A stretch of DNA of 64,000 bases from contig DXFM01000022.1 of the NCBI GenBank assembly GCA_019114465.1, forward strand, positions 1-64,000. The letters are read 5' to 3'. The position numbers and the translations under genes were made by a program. The notes below the pieces were generated by a model that worked only from the letters and a program-made list of their open reading frames with translations, made no database searches and was not told where the DNA came from. Of the stretch, positions 43,764 through 53,544 are shown in pieces; positions within the stretch are counted from its first letter, which is position 1; each line of letters starts with the position of its first letter. The DNA is from Candidatus Lachnoclostridium avicola. Its GTDB lineage: Bacteria; Bacillota; Clostridia; Lachnospirales; Lachnospiraceae.

Positions 43764-45247
43764 TGAATGCCTATCTGGGAATTGACGTTGGCACGTCCAG
43801 CGCAAAGGCGCTGCTGATGCGGGAAGACGGGGCGGTGATTGCCACGGCCTGGCGAGAGTATGACATTCTGCGCAGACGGCCGGAGTACGGGGAACAGAAT
43901 ATGGAGACGATCTGGCAGGCGGTAAAGCAGGCGGTGGGGGAGATCAGCAGTCGCTGCCCGTCGGAGGCTGCCCAGATCCGGGGAATCAGTTATTCCGGTC
44001 AAATGCACGGCCTGGTGACGGTGGATGAAGATGGAAAATTAGTCCGCGACGCCATCATATGGGCGGACCAGCGGGTGGGAGAAGAGGAAATGGACGCTAT
44101 TTACCGGCAGGTCGGCCGGGAGTCCATCCATGAGACGGCGCTGAATGATCTGGCCAGCGGATTTCTGCTCTGCTCGCTGGTGTGGCTGAGGGAGCATGAG
44201 CCGGAACATTACAGCCGGACCGCAAAGGTGCTTCTGCCGAAGGATTATATCCGTTTCCGCATGTGCGGGAAGATGGGAACGGACCACTCGGACGCCTCCG
44301 GAACCATGGCCTTTGACGTCCGGAACCGGCAGTGGGCCTGGGAGATCCTGGACCGGCTGGGCCTGGATCGTTCCCTGTTTCCGGAAAGCCGCGAGTCCTG
44401 GGAGACGGCGGGAGAACTGCTCCCGGAACCGGCCAGGGAGATGGGGCTGAAGCCGGGAATTCCCATAACCTACGGAGGCGGGGACTCTCTGATGCAGGAG
44501 ATTGGAAACGGCGTGGTGTCCCGGGAGGATCCCTGGATCTGCAATATCGGAACCTCCTGTTCCCTGAACTGCGCGGTGGAGACGCCGGTTTTTGACCGGC
44601 AGTTTCGCACCAACACCTTCTGCCATGTGAAAGATTCCCTCTGGATGCTCATGGGAGCCAGCATGTGCGGGGGCATTGCCCTGAAATGGCTGAAAAATCA
44701 GATGTTTTTTATGGATTCCTATGATCAGATGACGGCGGAAGCGGCGGGGGTCCCGGCTGGAAGCGGGGGACTGCTGTTTCTCCCCAGTTTAAACGGATCC
44801 CGCTGTCCGGTGAACGATCCCGGGGCAAAGGGAGTGTTCGCCGGTTTGACTCTGGAGCATACCAGGGCCCATGTGATCCGCAGCGTGATGGAGGGAATTG
44901 TGTACGGCATCAGAGAATCCATGGAGATTTTTCAGAGACTTGGGATTGACACGGGACGGATCATTGCCTCCGGCGGGGGAGCACGGGGAGCGCTGTTTCG
45001 GCAGATAGAAGCGGATATTCTGGAACGGGAGATCTTGACGGTGGAAGGGGAGGAACAGGCGTGCATGGGAGCGGCCATCACAGCCGCCGTGGGCACCGGC
45101 GCCTATCCAAGTTATCGGGAGGCCTGCCGGGAAATCATCCGCTTCCGGCCGGAGCGGACAGAGCCGATCAGGGAAAATGCGGCGGTGTACCGGGAACGCT
45201 ACCCGGTTTACTGTCAGATGTACCGCCAGACGAAACCGCTGTTTTAA
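43763..45247 (+). CDS. FGGY-family carbohydrate kinase, xylulokinase-like
   Basis: A 494-residue sugar kinase. MNAYLGIDVGTSSAKALLM is the phosphate loop, GISYSGQMHGLVTVD and RDAIIWADQR contact the sugar, and GTDHSDASGTMAFDV is the xylulokinase-type block with the catalytic aspartate nearby. The second ATPase domain has YGGGDSLMQEIGNG, CNIGTSCSLN and IIASGGGARGALFRQIEADI. The overall pattern fits xylulokinase best, but other ketose or polyol substrates are possible. ATG 43763 is used (GGGGGAG five bases before); the MATE gene's stop overlaps it. Coupling to an exporter rather than an importer is unusual for a catabolic kinase. Confidence 0.85.
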   Translation: MNAYLGIDVGTSSAKALLMREDGAVIATAWREYDILRRRPEYGEQNMETIWQAVKQAVGEISSRCPSEAAQIRGISYSGQMHGLVTVDEDGKLVRDAIIWADQRVGEEEMDAIYRQVGRESIHETALNDLASGFLLCSLVWLREHEPEHYSRTAKVLLPKDYIRFRMCGKMGTDHSDASGTMAFDVRNRQWAWEILDRLGLDRSLFPESRESWETAGELLPEPAREMGLKPGIPITYGGGDSLMQEIGNGVVSREDPWICNIGTSCSLNCAVETPVFDRQFRTNTFCHVKDSLWMLMGASMCGGIALKWLKNQMFFMDSYDQMTAEAAGVPAGSGGLLFLPSLNGSRCPVNDPGAKGVFAGLTLEHTRAHVIRSVMEGIVYGIRESMEIFQRLGIDTGRIIASGGGARGALFRQIEADILEREILTVEGEEQACMGAAITAAVGTGAYPSYREACREIIRFRPERTEPIRENAAVYRERYPVYCQMYRQTKPLF

Positions 45248-45309
45248 CCGGCTTGTGGGAAGGGGAAAATGACAGGGCGGCGGGCCGGAGAGGAAATGGC
45301 AGTCCCCCG

Positions 45310-45338
45310 TTGAAACCTGCCTTTTCCTGTGGTACAAT
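45310..45338 (+). promoter_or_regulatory. Promoter of the GH3 gene
   Basis: TTGAAA (45310-45315), 17 bases, TACAAT (45333-45338), about 30 bases before the ATG. Confidence 0.7.
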
Positions 45339-45370
45339 TCACACATAATTTGGCGCAGGAGGACAGGCAG

Positions 45371-46837
45371 ATGTTGCGGGAAAATCACAGAGGCGGCAGA
45401 AACAGGGGAAATGAGCGGCCGGGGAGGGAGCTGAGTGCTTCTCCGGGGAGAGGTATCCCGTTGGAGCGAAACGGGGGCAGAAGCAGGAGAAGGCGCAGAA
45501 AACGGTCTGCGGCTCCTGTGGCCGCTGGGATTGTGCTGGCGGTTCTCTGTCTCACGGGAGCGGGATTGGGAATCCGGTCTTTTTTAAACAGGCCGGATCC
45601 GGAAGCGCTGACGCCAGGGGCGGTAGTGGAGACGGAGAGGTTTCCGGGAGATGAGGCAGCTTCCGAAGGAGAGAAGAGCGGGACGGATACAGACGTATCC
45701 GGGCAAAACGGAACTGCGGATTCGGCTGGAGAAGGTACGGACGGACAGGCCGGCGTCCATACAGACCAGGAGAGCACCGGAAACTCCACGGCAGAGGAAC
45801 GGCTGGCGTCCATGACCCTGGAGGAGAAGGCGGCCCAGCTGTTTATCATCACTCCGGAAGCTCTCACCGGTTATACCCAGGTGACTCAGTCCGGGGAGGT
45901 GACGAGAACGGCGCTGGAACAGTATCCCGTGGGCGGCCTGATCTATTTTTCCGGCAATCTCCAGTCTCCGGAGCAGGTGAAGGCCATGACGGCGGGAGTT
46001 CAGGAATTTGCTGAGGAACTTCAGGGTCTGCCTTTGTTCCTGGCCATTGATGAGGAAGGCGGCACGGTGGCCCGCCTGGGAAACAACGAAGCTTTTGATC
46101 TGCCTCAGATCGAAGATATGGCGGAGATCGGGGCGCAGCGGGATGGCAGTCGGGCCCATGAGGTGGGGACGATCATCGGCGGTTATCTGAAAGAATACGG
46201 TTTCAACATGGACTTTGCCCCGGATGCGGACGTGCTGACCAACCCGGACAATCAGGTGGTGGCCAGACGGTCCTTTGGCAGTGACCCGGAGCTGGTGGCA
46301 GAACTGTCCTTACAGGTGGCGGAAGGCCTGCGGGAACAGGGAGTCATGCCGGTGTTTAAGCATTTTCCCGGTCACGGGGCGACGGCAGAGGACACCCATG
46401 AAGGCTTTGCGGTGACGGATCGGACGCTGGATGAGCTGAAAGAGGAGGAGCTGGTTCCCTTTGCCCGGGCAGCGGCGGACGGGGCGGAATGCATCATGGC
46501 CGCCCACATTTCCGTGCCCCAGGTGACCGGGGATGACACGCCGGCGTCCCTGTCCTCCGTCATGCTGACGGACGTGCTGCGGGGAGATCTGGGGTTTGAC
46601 GGCCTGATTGTCACCGACGCCCTGAACATGGGGGCCATTACGGAACATTACACTTCCGGGGAGGCGGCGGTGGCCGCTCTGAAAGCGGGAGCGGATCTGC
46701 TGCTCATGCCGGAGGATTTTGCCGAGGCCTACGAAGGCGTGCTGGAGGCGGTGGATTCCGGGGAGATCAGCGAGAGCCGACTGGACGAGTCGGTGCTGCG
46801 GATTCTGGAGAGAAAAATGGAGATGGAAAGAATATAG
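45371..46837 (+). CDS. Membrane-anchored family 3 glycoside hydrolase (beta-N-acetylhexosaminidase)
   Basis: A 488-residue NagZ-type GH3 enzyme. An unusual basic N-terminus with many arginines precedes one membrane helix (APVAAGIVLAVLCLTGAGLG), then a low-complexity Gly/Asp/Ser/Thr spacer and the catalytic domain from about residue 140 (ASMTLEEKAAQLFIITPEAL). The general-acid loop KHFPGHGATAEDTHEG carries the His-Asp pair, AIDEEGGTVARL binds GlcNAc and VTDALNMGAI holds the nucleophilic aspartate. It should act outside the membrane on GlcNAc-containing peptidoglycan fragments or host glycans, unlike cytosolic NagZ. AGGAGG precedes ATG 45371. Confidence 0.9.
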   Translation: MLRENHRGGRNRGNERPGRELSASPGRGIPLERNGGRSRRRRRKRSAAPVAAGIVLAVLCLTGAGLGIRSFLNRPDPEALTPGAVVETERFPGDEAASEGEKSGTDTDVSGQNGTADSAGEGTDGQAGVHTDQESTGNSTAEERLASMTLEEKAAQLFIITPEALTGYTQVTQSGEVTRTALEQYPVGGLIYFSGNLQSPEQVKAMTAGVQEFAEELQGLPLFLAIDEEGGTVARLGNNEAFDLPQIEDMAEIGAQRDGSRAHEVGTIIGGYLKEYGFNMDFAPDADVLTNPDNQVVARRSFGSDPELVAELSLQVAEGLREQGVMPVFKHFPGHGATAEDTHEGFAVTDRTLDELKEEELVPFARAAADGAECIMAAHISVPQVTGDDTPASLSSVMLTDVLRGDLGFDGLIVTDALNMGAITEHYTSGEAAVAALKAGADLLLMPEDFAEAYEGVLEAVDSGEISESRLDESVLRILERKMEMERI

Positions 46838-46847
46838 GGAGAGCATT

Positions 46848-46894
46848 TCTCTATGGATAATGTATAATCTGTACATTATCCATAGAGATTTTTT
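46848..46894 (+). terminator. Strong terminator after the GH3 gene
   Basis: A perfect 17-bp stem (46848-46864 with 46872-46888, arms beginning TCTCTATGG and ending CCATAGAGA), 7-base loop, then six T residues. Unusually long for a terminator stem and AT-rich. The remaining gap to the next gene (46895-47139) is very AT-rich with no ORF; it contains the hairpin at 47052. Confidence 0.9.
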
Positions 46895-47051
46895 GATTTA
46901 TTACCTAAAATTTTTCAAAATCTTTATCTGGACAAAGATTTTGAAGTTAAAAATGTAAAAAATATAAAATTTTTTATAAAAAAGTTAAGAAAAATAAACA
47001 AACACTTTTGATGTAACCGGCTATGTAACTCACTTCATATTATCTAAGACG

Positions 47052-47079
47052 TGATAGAGTTAGTATGGTTTCTCTATCA
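47052..47079 (+). repeat. Inverted repeat in the adhesin leader
   Basis: TGATAGAG (47052-47059) pairs with CTCTATCA (47072-47079) around 12 bases, some 60 bases before the adhesin start. TATTAT at 47038-47043 may be the -10. Either an operator or a leader hairpin. Confidence 0.4.
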
Positions 47080-47139
47080 TGTTTACAATTTACAAATGGA
47101 CCGCTGAATTCATTTGGTAAAAGGAAGGAGAGAAGTAAT

Positions 47140-50100
47140 ATGGAAGGGCGAGGGAGATCCCGAGCGAAGAAGAAAGCAAAGTTCTTCTCGCCGAAACGCC
47201 TGACGTCATTCCTGCTTGCAGCGGCCATGGTCTGCACCAATATTGGCTCAGACCTGAGTACGGCCTACGCGGCAGGTACTTCGTCAGAAGTCACATTTGA
47301 GATGCGGGGCGCCGATTTGACGGCAGCTGTAGAAGAAGCAATCGTATCCGAAAATGTGGTGACGCCAGATGACCTTAATTTCACCAACGGAAAGGTGGAT
47401 GATTTTAAGGGGTACTTATTTGGAGAAGGAAAGCTGTACGAGGCCTATCCTGAAATGGAAGGAGGAGATGTGGAGGCAGATATGCGCGTATTTGTCCGCC
47501 TGCCGGAAGATGCAGACGACATGTACGCGGTGACCGGTGACGAAGAGGTCATTTTCCTGTACATCAACAACAGCGATGAGACCGTCCGCTTCCGTTCCCG
47601 TATTAACTATATGGTAGACGGAGAGGAAAAAGTAAAGCAGACGGACAGTGTTACTGTAAGAAGTTATGAGAGCATCTTTGGAGACGAGGAAGTCAACGTA
47701 ATTTCTGATCCGGCGGAAGAAATTCCGGAAACTACAGTTCCTGAGACAGAGACTGGGGAAGTTCCCGAGACTCCGGCTGAGGATCCGGTGGCCACAGAGT
47801 CAGAGATGACTGTCTCCATGAGCCCCAACGCGGCTGCTCTGGTATCCGCTCCCGGCGAGGAGGCAACTCCGTCCGAGTGGCCGGAGGATGAGACAGACGC
47901 AGAAGTTCCCGAGACAACGGCTCCAGAGGAGACCACAGTTCCCGCAGAGGAGGAACCTGCAGCGGAGGAAACTACCGAAGTGGCAGAGACTATTCCGACG
48001 GCGACTCCCTCTGAGACTCCGGCAGCGACAGATTCTGAGATCGAGAATGCGCCGAAGCCCAGCTACAGCGATATCGTTGGAATCGGCTGGAGCGGCACAG
48101 CAAAGATCTATGCTTCTACGCTGAATAAGCTGCATGCTTTGGACGACGTGGAAGGCTGGAAGGTGGAATATTCCATCGCTCCCGAGGGATCCGCAAGAAT
48201 CGTGGACGGCGCCAGAGGCGTGGAAGACGGCGAGGATCTGTACTTTGGCGTGAAGAACCAGATCGGCTACGCAGTGGAGACTGTGCTGGCCAACGGCGAG
48301 GAGCTGACTGCTGACACCATCACGGACAATGAGGACGGTTCCCAGACCGCATGGTACGCTGTGTACGGCGTGACTGAGGAGCAGAGCATTGATGTGGTGA
48401 TGGCGGAGACGAGCGAGCATCCGGCGTTTGAGCAGACCCTTGTTATGGATGACGGAATGCAGATCAGCATCAAGGCAGAAGCAGGAGTGCTTCCTGTCGG
48501 TGTGGAAGCTACGGCTGAGCGTGTTAGTCAGGAAGTAGAAGCGGCAGTTGTAGAATCTGCAGGCGCAGAAGGCAAGACTCTTACCTCTGTTTATGCCTAT
48601 GATATTAACCTCTGGCTGAACGGCCAGCTTTTGGATTCTGAAATCTGGGGCGGCAGCAAACACGTGCAGGTTACGTTTTCCGGCGATCCTGTGAAGGAAG
48701 CCAGCGAACAGGCATCTGCAGTAGAAGTACTTCATGTAGAGACAGTTCAGGATACTGACCAGGAAGCAAAAGAGAAAGCCGCAGTTCAGGAAGAAGAGAT
48801 CAAAGCTGAAGACGTGCTTGGCTTTGAAACGGTCAGCGAAGTCGTAGAAGTTCCGGCAGAAGAGTCTGTGGACGCAGTTTCCTTTGAGGCAGAGCACTTT
48901 ACGGTGTATGCGGTGGCTGCAAGAGCATCAGAAGTATCATTTGGCGATTTTGAAATGATGCTAGGAGAAACTGTTACGGTAAATTCTGACGCGGATAGTT
49001 CTTCTTATAATCATAAGTGGTCAGTTGCTCAGTCTGACATAATAAGTGTAAAGGGTGATGGTCGCTCTGCTACTGTTACTGCACTCAATTTGGGAGAGGT
49101 AGCGCTCACACACGAGTATTACACTGGTTTCTTGAATCGTCATGAAGAACAGGCGACGGTCAAAGTTGTGTCCAATGAAGGCATGGTAAAGGTCGAATGG
49201 TACATTAACGGAGAGGTTGTTGAGACAGACTGGGTTAATGAGGGTGAGAGGCCAACTTATGATGGAACGCAACCCAATAGACAGATTAGGTTTTCAGATG
49301 GATCCTCAGCTAATATGAAGTTTAAGGGGTGGGCAACAGAACCGAATTCCAAAAACTTCTCAGATGTGGAGGATTTGCCGGGTGTAACAGAAGATACAAA
49401 ATATTATGCAATTTTCTCATATGATGCATTGTTTTATTTTGTATTAGAGGGTAAATCCAATACGAGTACAAATGCGAATGACTACATGTTTGCGGGCCCG
49501 GATTATTCAAATGACACGGCAGTGTATGGCGAGGTTATTATTCCAGATGGCTTTGGGGGCGCAAGCAGATGGTATGTTGGAAGCCAGCTTAGCACAGATA
49601 TAGATTCTTATATTATTGATGGGACAACAGATGCTGCTATCAGAAAAGGTCTTGATCAGGCCTATGATGATTATGATTCTCGATGGGAGTATACTATTGA
49701 CTGGACTACTTTGTCATTCGCCGGCTCCTCAGTAGGATACTACAAGGATTGGAACGGCAACTATATCACGATTTCTTCACAACAAGTGCTTCATGTAGAC
49801 GGGGCAGTTATACTTGATAAAGAAACTACTGCTGGAATCCAATATGTTGTTACGAATCCGGATCGGGAGGTTGTCACCGCATCAAAAACACATAATAAAG
49901 GCGAAGCTGTTGAGATCAATAGTACCGTTCGTGACAGCGGAAACTTCACGACTGATGGAGAAACGTATGAGGCAACGCAGTGGTATGGCGGAGAACTGTA
50001 CAGATTTGACGGCTGGTATGAAGATTTCAATTATACCACTAAAGCGCCAGAGACTATTACAGTTACAAAACGTCAAACCTTTTATGCCAGATATGTGAAG

Positions 50101-53100
50101 GTAGATACTTACCGTGTATATTATGACTGGGGTAATCCACCAGAAGTAGTAACAGATGAGTATGTGCTTCCGGTAGATAGGAATGTTTATGAGGAAGGAG
50201 ATACCTATCAAGTTGATCAGGGTGATTTTGCTCCTGTATTAGAGTATGACGCATATGGAAACGTAGACGGAAGATGGACCTTCAGCGGCTGGACCGATCC
50301 GAATAACGGAGTAATGGGAGAAGCCGATGTAACGGTAACCGGAGAGTGGGACTATGAGTATGTTAATGTTGAAGCTCATATGGTGAAATACAGCTGGACA
50401 AATGAGCCGACTGGTGATTATGAACAGGATTTACCGAATACTCAAGGCGGTTTGGTAAAGAATCAACCGTATACGATTGATGATGGGTATTATGAAGGCT
50501 ACACGGTAGACCACCTTGACGCATACGGAAACGTAGACGGAAGATGGACCTTCAGCGGCTGGACCGATCCGAATAACGGAGTAATGGGAGAGGCCGATGT
50601 AACGGTAACCGGAGAGTGGGACTATGAGGCTGTTGAAGTAGCAACCCACAAGGTAAGCTACAGCTGGACAGACGCACCGGATGGAGAGTACGCTAAAGAA
50701 CTGCCGAGCGAGATCACAGGTCTTGTGAAGAGTGAGCCGTACGCGATTGATACTGTTTACCATGAAGGCTATACGGTAGACCACTTTGACGCATATGGAA
50801 ACGTAGACGGAAGATGGACCTTCAGCGGCTGGACCGATCCGAATAACGGAGTAATGGGAGAGGCCGATGTAACGGTAACCGGAAGTTGGAGTTATGAAGT
50901 ATTAGTAACATACCGTGTAGTAAATGGTTCTTGGGATAGTGCTGATTCTGGAAATACTAAGGACATTCAGAGATGGGTGCTATTAACAGATGGACAGTAT
51001 ATTTTGACAGAAAATGATATTCCTGTAGCATATCCTAATACTGGATATAGAAATGGCGTATGGTATCCAATTCCTCAAGAAGCTATAATTACAAAAACTT
51101 CTAATAAATTGTTCGTTATATCCTTTGAAAGAGATGTATATGAAGCTAGAGTAGAATTTTACTTTGAAAATGTAGATGATATTTTAGTTGAAAAGTCTGA
51201 AGAAGATTATGGAAGACCATTTATTATTGTACCTGAAGAGTCTCTTATTTATAATGATCATCAGTATGCCTTAGATAAAATAGAAGGCAATGGGGTTATT
51301 ATTACCGAAGATCCTGATCAGAACGTAATAAAAGTATACTATGGTCTGGATGAAATAGGAGGAAAAGATCCTGAGAATCCTAACACCCCCGACGGAGTAC
51401 CCGACAAATACCAGACGACCGTAATGTTCGCGGCTGTCAACGGAACGGTAGACGGAAAGACTCAGGCAGAGAAGGTAGTGACTCTGACCGATGCAGATGG
51501 CAAACCGTCTGAGACAGGCAGCTACATTCTGACAGAGGAAGATATCCCCGAGGCAGTAGCAGCAACCGGCTACAGCCAGGACAGCAAGACCTGGGATGTG
51601 GAACCGGTTGGAGCGGAGATCAAAGCAGAGGGAACGAAGAACACCTTTACTGTGACCTTCTATCCGGCAGATCAGACCTTTACGGTGCAGTACATCGACG
51701 AGGATACCAACGAAGGCTTGAAAGAGCAGGATGTATTTAACGCGAAGTATGGCACATATGTGGACGGAGAAGCATTTGCAAGACCGTTTGAGGGTTACAC
51801 CTTCACAAGAGCGACGGAGCTTTGGGTAACTGAGGACAATCAGATCAACTATGTATTCGTATACTACAGCAAAGACGTGATCGGAGGAGGAGAAGACCCG
51901 AATACGCCTGATGAAGTACCGGATAAGTACCAGTCATTCGTTGTATTTGCAGCGGTGAACGGAACAGTAGACGGAGAGACGCAGGTGGAGAAGGTCGTGA
52001 CTCTGACTGACGCGGACGGCAAGTGGTCAGCAGACGGCAGCTACACACTGAAAGAGGAAGACATTCCGGAGGCAGTGGCGGCAGTAGGCTACGATCAGGC
52101 AACGGCGACATGGGATTCCGAGAATCCTGCAAGCCCTGTTGGATCTGTGATTGATAACGGAGAAGACACAAAGGTAACCTTTACGGTAACCTTCAGCCCG
52201 GCGGATCAGACTTACATCGTGCAGTATATCGATGAGGATACCAACGAAGGCCTGAAAGAGCAGGATGTCTTCAATGCGAAGTACGGCGATTACATCAACG
52301 GAGCGGATCACGCGATCGAGTTTGAAGGCTATACCTTCACGAGAGCGACGGAGCTTTGGGTAACCGAAGACAACCAGATCAACTACGTATTCGTATACTA
52401 CAGCAAAGATGAGGTTGGTCCGGAAGGCCCCGACGATGTTCCCGACAAATACCAGCTGGTATTCACCTACGTCAGTGCAGACCCGGCCACCGGTACGGTA
52501 ACCGGCAAGACTGTGGAGGTTAAGACATTCAAAGATGAGGCAGGTAACTACACGGAAGTGAAGCCCACCAGCCCCAATACCATGGATGGTCACAACCCGG
52601 TTCCCACGGCTGCAGACGGATACGCATTCGCGTACTGGACTGAAGAGGATAAGGATGAGAGAGATTATACTTTCAATATGACTTATACTCTGGGACAGAA
52701 GGAATATACGGAGAATACAACCTTTGTGGCTCACTTCCTGAAGGATGAGGGCGGCAAAGAAGATCCGAATCAGCCGGATGGAAAGCCTGATGAGTATCAG
52801 ATCAAGTTTACTTACGTGACAGAGGATCCTGCTCATGGAACCTTTGCGGGAGTAAACGAGGTTTCCGAGATTCTCGATAGACCGACAAACATTGATGGCA
52901 GTCCGAATATGGAAGCCGGCGTAAGCCCGACCGTAAGCGTGACTATCACCGAAAACGGCAGATACCGTTTTGATCACTGGACGGACGCCGCGGGTACTGA
53001 GTACACCACGGAAGAACTCCGAAATGCAACATTTACAGCAGACGCCACTTTCACCGCGCACTTCCGCTATATCAGCAGTAGCGGCGGAAACGGTGGAGGT

Positions 53101-53364
53101 TCCGGAAGCAGCGGTGGGACGGGTCCATACACCCCGAGCACAGGCGGCCCCGGTGCGGCGATAATTGGCGATAATGATGTGCCGTTAGCTCCTCTTCCGA
53201 CGGAGAACAACGGCGGAAACATTGTTATCTTTGACGACAGCGTGCCTCTGGCACCGCTGCCGAAGACCGGACAGCAGTCTTCTAAGGCTCCGGTAACCAT
53301 GCTTCTGACCGGCATCTTCCTGATGTTCGCTTCTCTGAAGAGACGCAAGGAAGAAAAACAGTAA
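47140..53364 (+). CDS. Giant LPKTG-anchored surface adhesin (SHIRT-like and MucBP repeats)
   Basis: About 2,074 residues. A basic leader with LTSFLLAAAMVCTNIGSDLS and a cut near AYAAG directs secretion. An acidic Thr/Glu/Pro spacer (about residues 210-310) precedes a structured region. Residues about 988-1257 hold three SHIRT-like modules with almost identical cores (WTFSGWTDPNNGVMGEADVT). Further on come two MucBP-like units (QYIDEDTNEGLKEQDVFNAK near 1514 and 1693), then InlB-like units and a Gly/Ser linker. LPKTG at 2040-2044, a hydrophobic helix and KRRKEEKQ form a full sortase signal. It is predicted to bind mucin or other host glycans. AAGGAGAG precedes ATG 47140. Codon use shifts to AT-rich inside the gene. 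Confidence 0.85.
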   Translation: MEGRGRSRAKKKAKFFSPKRLTSFLLAAAMVCTNIGSDLSTAYAAGTSSEVTFEMRGADLTAAVEEAIVSENVVTPDDLNFTNGKVDDFKGYLFGEGKLYEAYPEMEGGDVEADMRVFVRLPEDADDMYAVTGDEEVIFLYINNSDETVRFRSRINYMVDGEEKVKQTDSVTVRSYESIFGDEEVNVISDPAEEIPETTVPETETGEVPETPAEDPVATESEMTVSMSPNAAALVSAPGEEATPSEWPEDETDAEVPETTAPEETTVPAEEEPAAEETTEVAETIPTATPSETPAATDSEIENAPKPSYSDIVGIGWSGTAKIYASTLNKLHALDDVEGWKVEYSIAPEGSARIVDGARGVEDGEDLYFGVKNQIGYAVETVLANGEELTADTITDNEDGSQTAWYAVYGVTEEQSIDVVMAETSEHPAFEQTLVMDDGMQISIKAEAGVLPVGVEATAERVSQEVEAAVVESAGAEGKTLTSVYAYDINLWLNGQLLDSEIWGGSKHVQVTFSGDPVKEASEQASAVEVLHVETVQDTDQEAKEKAAVQEEEIKAEDVLGFETVSEVVEVPAEESVDAVSFEAEHFTVYAVAARASEVSFGDFEMMLGETVTVNSDADSSSYNHKWSVAQSDIISVKGDGRSATVTALNLGEVALTHEYYTGFLNRHEEQATVKVVSNEGMVKVEWYINGEVVETDWVNEGERPTYDGTQPNRQIRFSDGSSANMKFKGWATEPNSKNFSDVEDLPGVTEDTKYYAIFSYDALFYFVLEGKSNTSTNANDYMFAGPDYSNDTAVYGEVIIPDGFGGASRWYVGSQLSTDIDSYIIDGTTDAAIRKGLDQAYDDYDSRWEYTIDWTTLSFAGSSVGYYKDWNGNYITISSQQVLHVDGAVILDKETTAGIQYVVTNPDREVVTASKTHNKGEAVEINSTVRDSGNFTTDGETYEATQWYGGELYRFDGWYEDFNYTTKAPETITVTKRQTFYARYVKVDTYRVYYDWGNPPEVVTDEYVLPVDRNVYEEGDTYQVDQGDFAPVLEYDAYGNVDGRWTFSGWTDPNNGVMGEADVTVTGEWDYEYVNVEAHMVKYSWTNEPTGDYEQDLPNTQGGLVKNQPYTIDDGYYEGYTVDHLDAYGNVDGRWTFSGWTDPNNGVMGEADVTVTGEWDYEAVEVATHKVSYSWTDAPDGEYAKELPSEITGLVKSEPYAIDTVYHEGYTVDHFDAYGNVDGRWTFSGWTDPNNGVMGEADVTVTGSWSYEVLVTYRVVNGSWDSADSGNTKDIQRWVLLTDGQYILTENDIPVAYPNTGYRNGVWYPIPQEAIITKTSNKLFVISFERDVYEARVEFYFENVDDILVEKSEEDYGRPFIIVPEESLIYNDHQYALDKIEGNGVIITEDPDQNVIKVYYGLDEIGGKDPENPNTPDGVPDKYQTTVMFAAVNGTVDGKTQAEKVVTLTDADGKPSETGSYILTEEDIPEAVAATGYSQDSKTWDVEPVGAEIKAEGTKNTFTVTFYPADQTFTVQYIDEDTNEGLKEQDVFNAKYGTYVDGEAFARPFEGYTFTRATELWVTEDNQINYVFVYYSKDVIGGGEDPNTPDEVPDKYQSFVVFAAVNGTVDGETQVEKVVTLTDADGKWSADGSYTLKEEDIPEAVAAVGYDQATATWDSENPASPVGSVIDNGEDTKVTFTVTFSPADQTYIVQYIDEDTNEGLKEQDVFNAKYGDYINGADHAIEFEGYTFTRATELWVTEDNQINYVFVYYSKDEVGPEGPDDVPDKYQLVFTYVSADPATGTVTGKTVEVKTFKDEAGNYTEVKPTSPNTMDGHNPVPTAADGYAFAYWTEEDKDERDYTFNMTYTLGQKEYTENTTFVAHFLKDEGGKEDPNQPDGKPDEYQIKFTYVTEDPAHGTFAGVNEVSEILDRPTNIDGSPNMEAGVSPTVSVTITENGRYRFDHWTDAAGTEYTTEELRNATFTADATFTAHFRYISSSGGNGGGSGSSGGTGPYTPSTGGPGAAIIGDNDVPLAPLPTENNGGNIVIFDDSVPLAPLPKTGQQSSKAPVTMLLTGIFLMFASLKRRKEEKQ
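50248..50883 (+). repeat. Three near-identical 270-bp repeats in the adhesin
   Basis: Cores of about 95 bases starting at 50251, 50521 and 50791 are spaced exactly 270 bases apart and differ at only two or three positions, while the sequence between cores differs much more. Recent duplication or gene conversion of SHIRT-like modules. Confidence 0.9.
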
Positions 53365-53397
53365 TCCTTTGATTCTGTTTCAGGTCAGTTAAGCGCA

Positions 53398-53446
53398 GGC
53401 CGGCCCGCCGATGGGTGGAAACATCCATCGACAGGCCGGCTTTTTT
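53398..53446 (+). terminator. Terminator of the adhesin gene
   Basis: AGGCCGGC near 53397 pairs with the second GCCGGC at 53435-53440, with an inner CGATGG/CCATCG stem, followed by TTTTTT. Confidence 0.85.
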
Positions 53447-53469
53447 CAATTTCCAATCGCAAAACCATG

Positions 53470-53498
53470 TTGATTTCTCACTTATTCTTTAGTATAGT
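53470..53498 (+). promoter_or_regulatory. Promoter of the plsX cluster
   Basis: TTGATT (53470-53475), 17 bases, TATAGT (53493-53498), about 47 bases before the plsX start. Confidence 0.7.
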
Positions 53499-53544
53499 AT
53501 GTATAGATTATCGTGAGGCCAGAAGGCAGAAGGAGTATCAGAGC

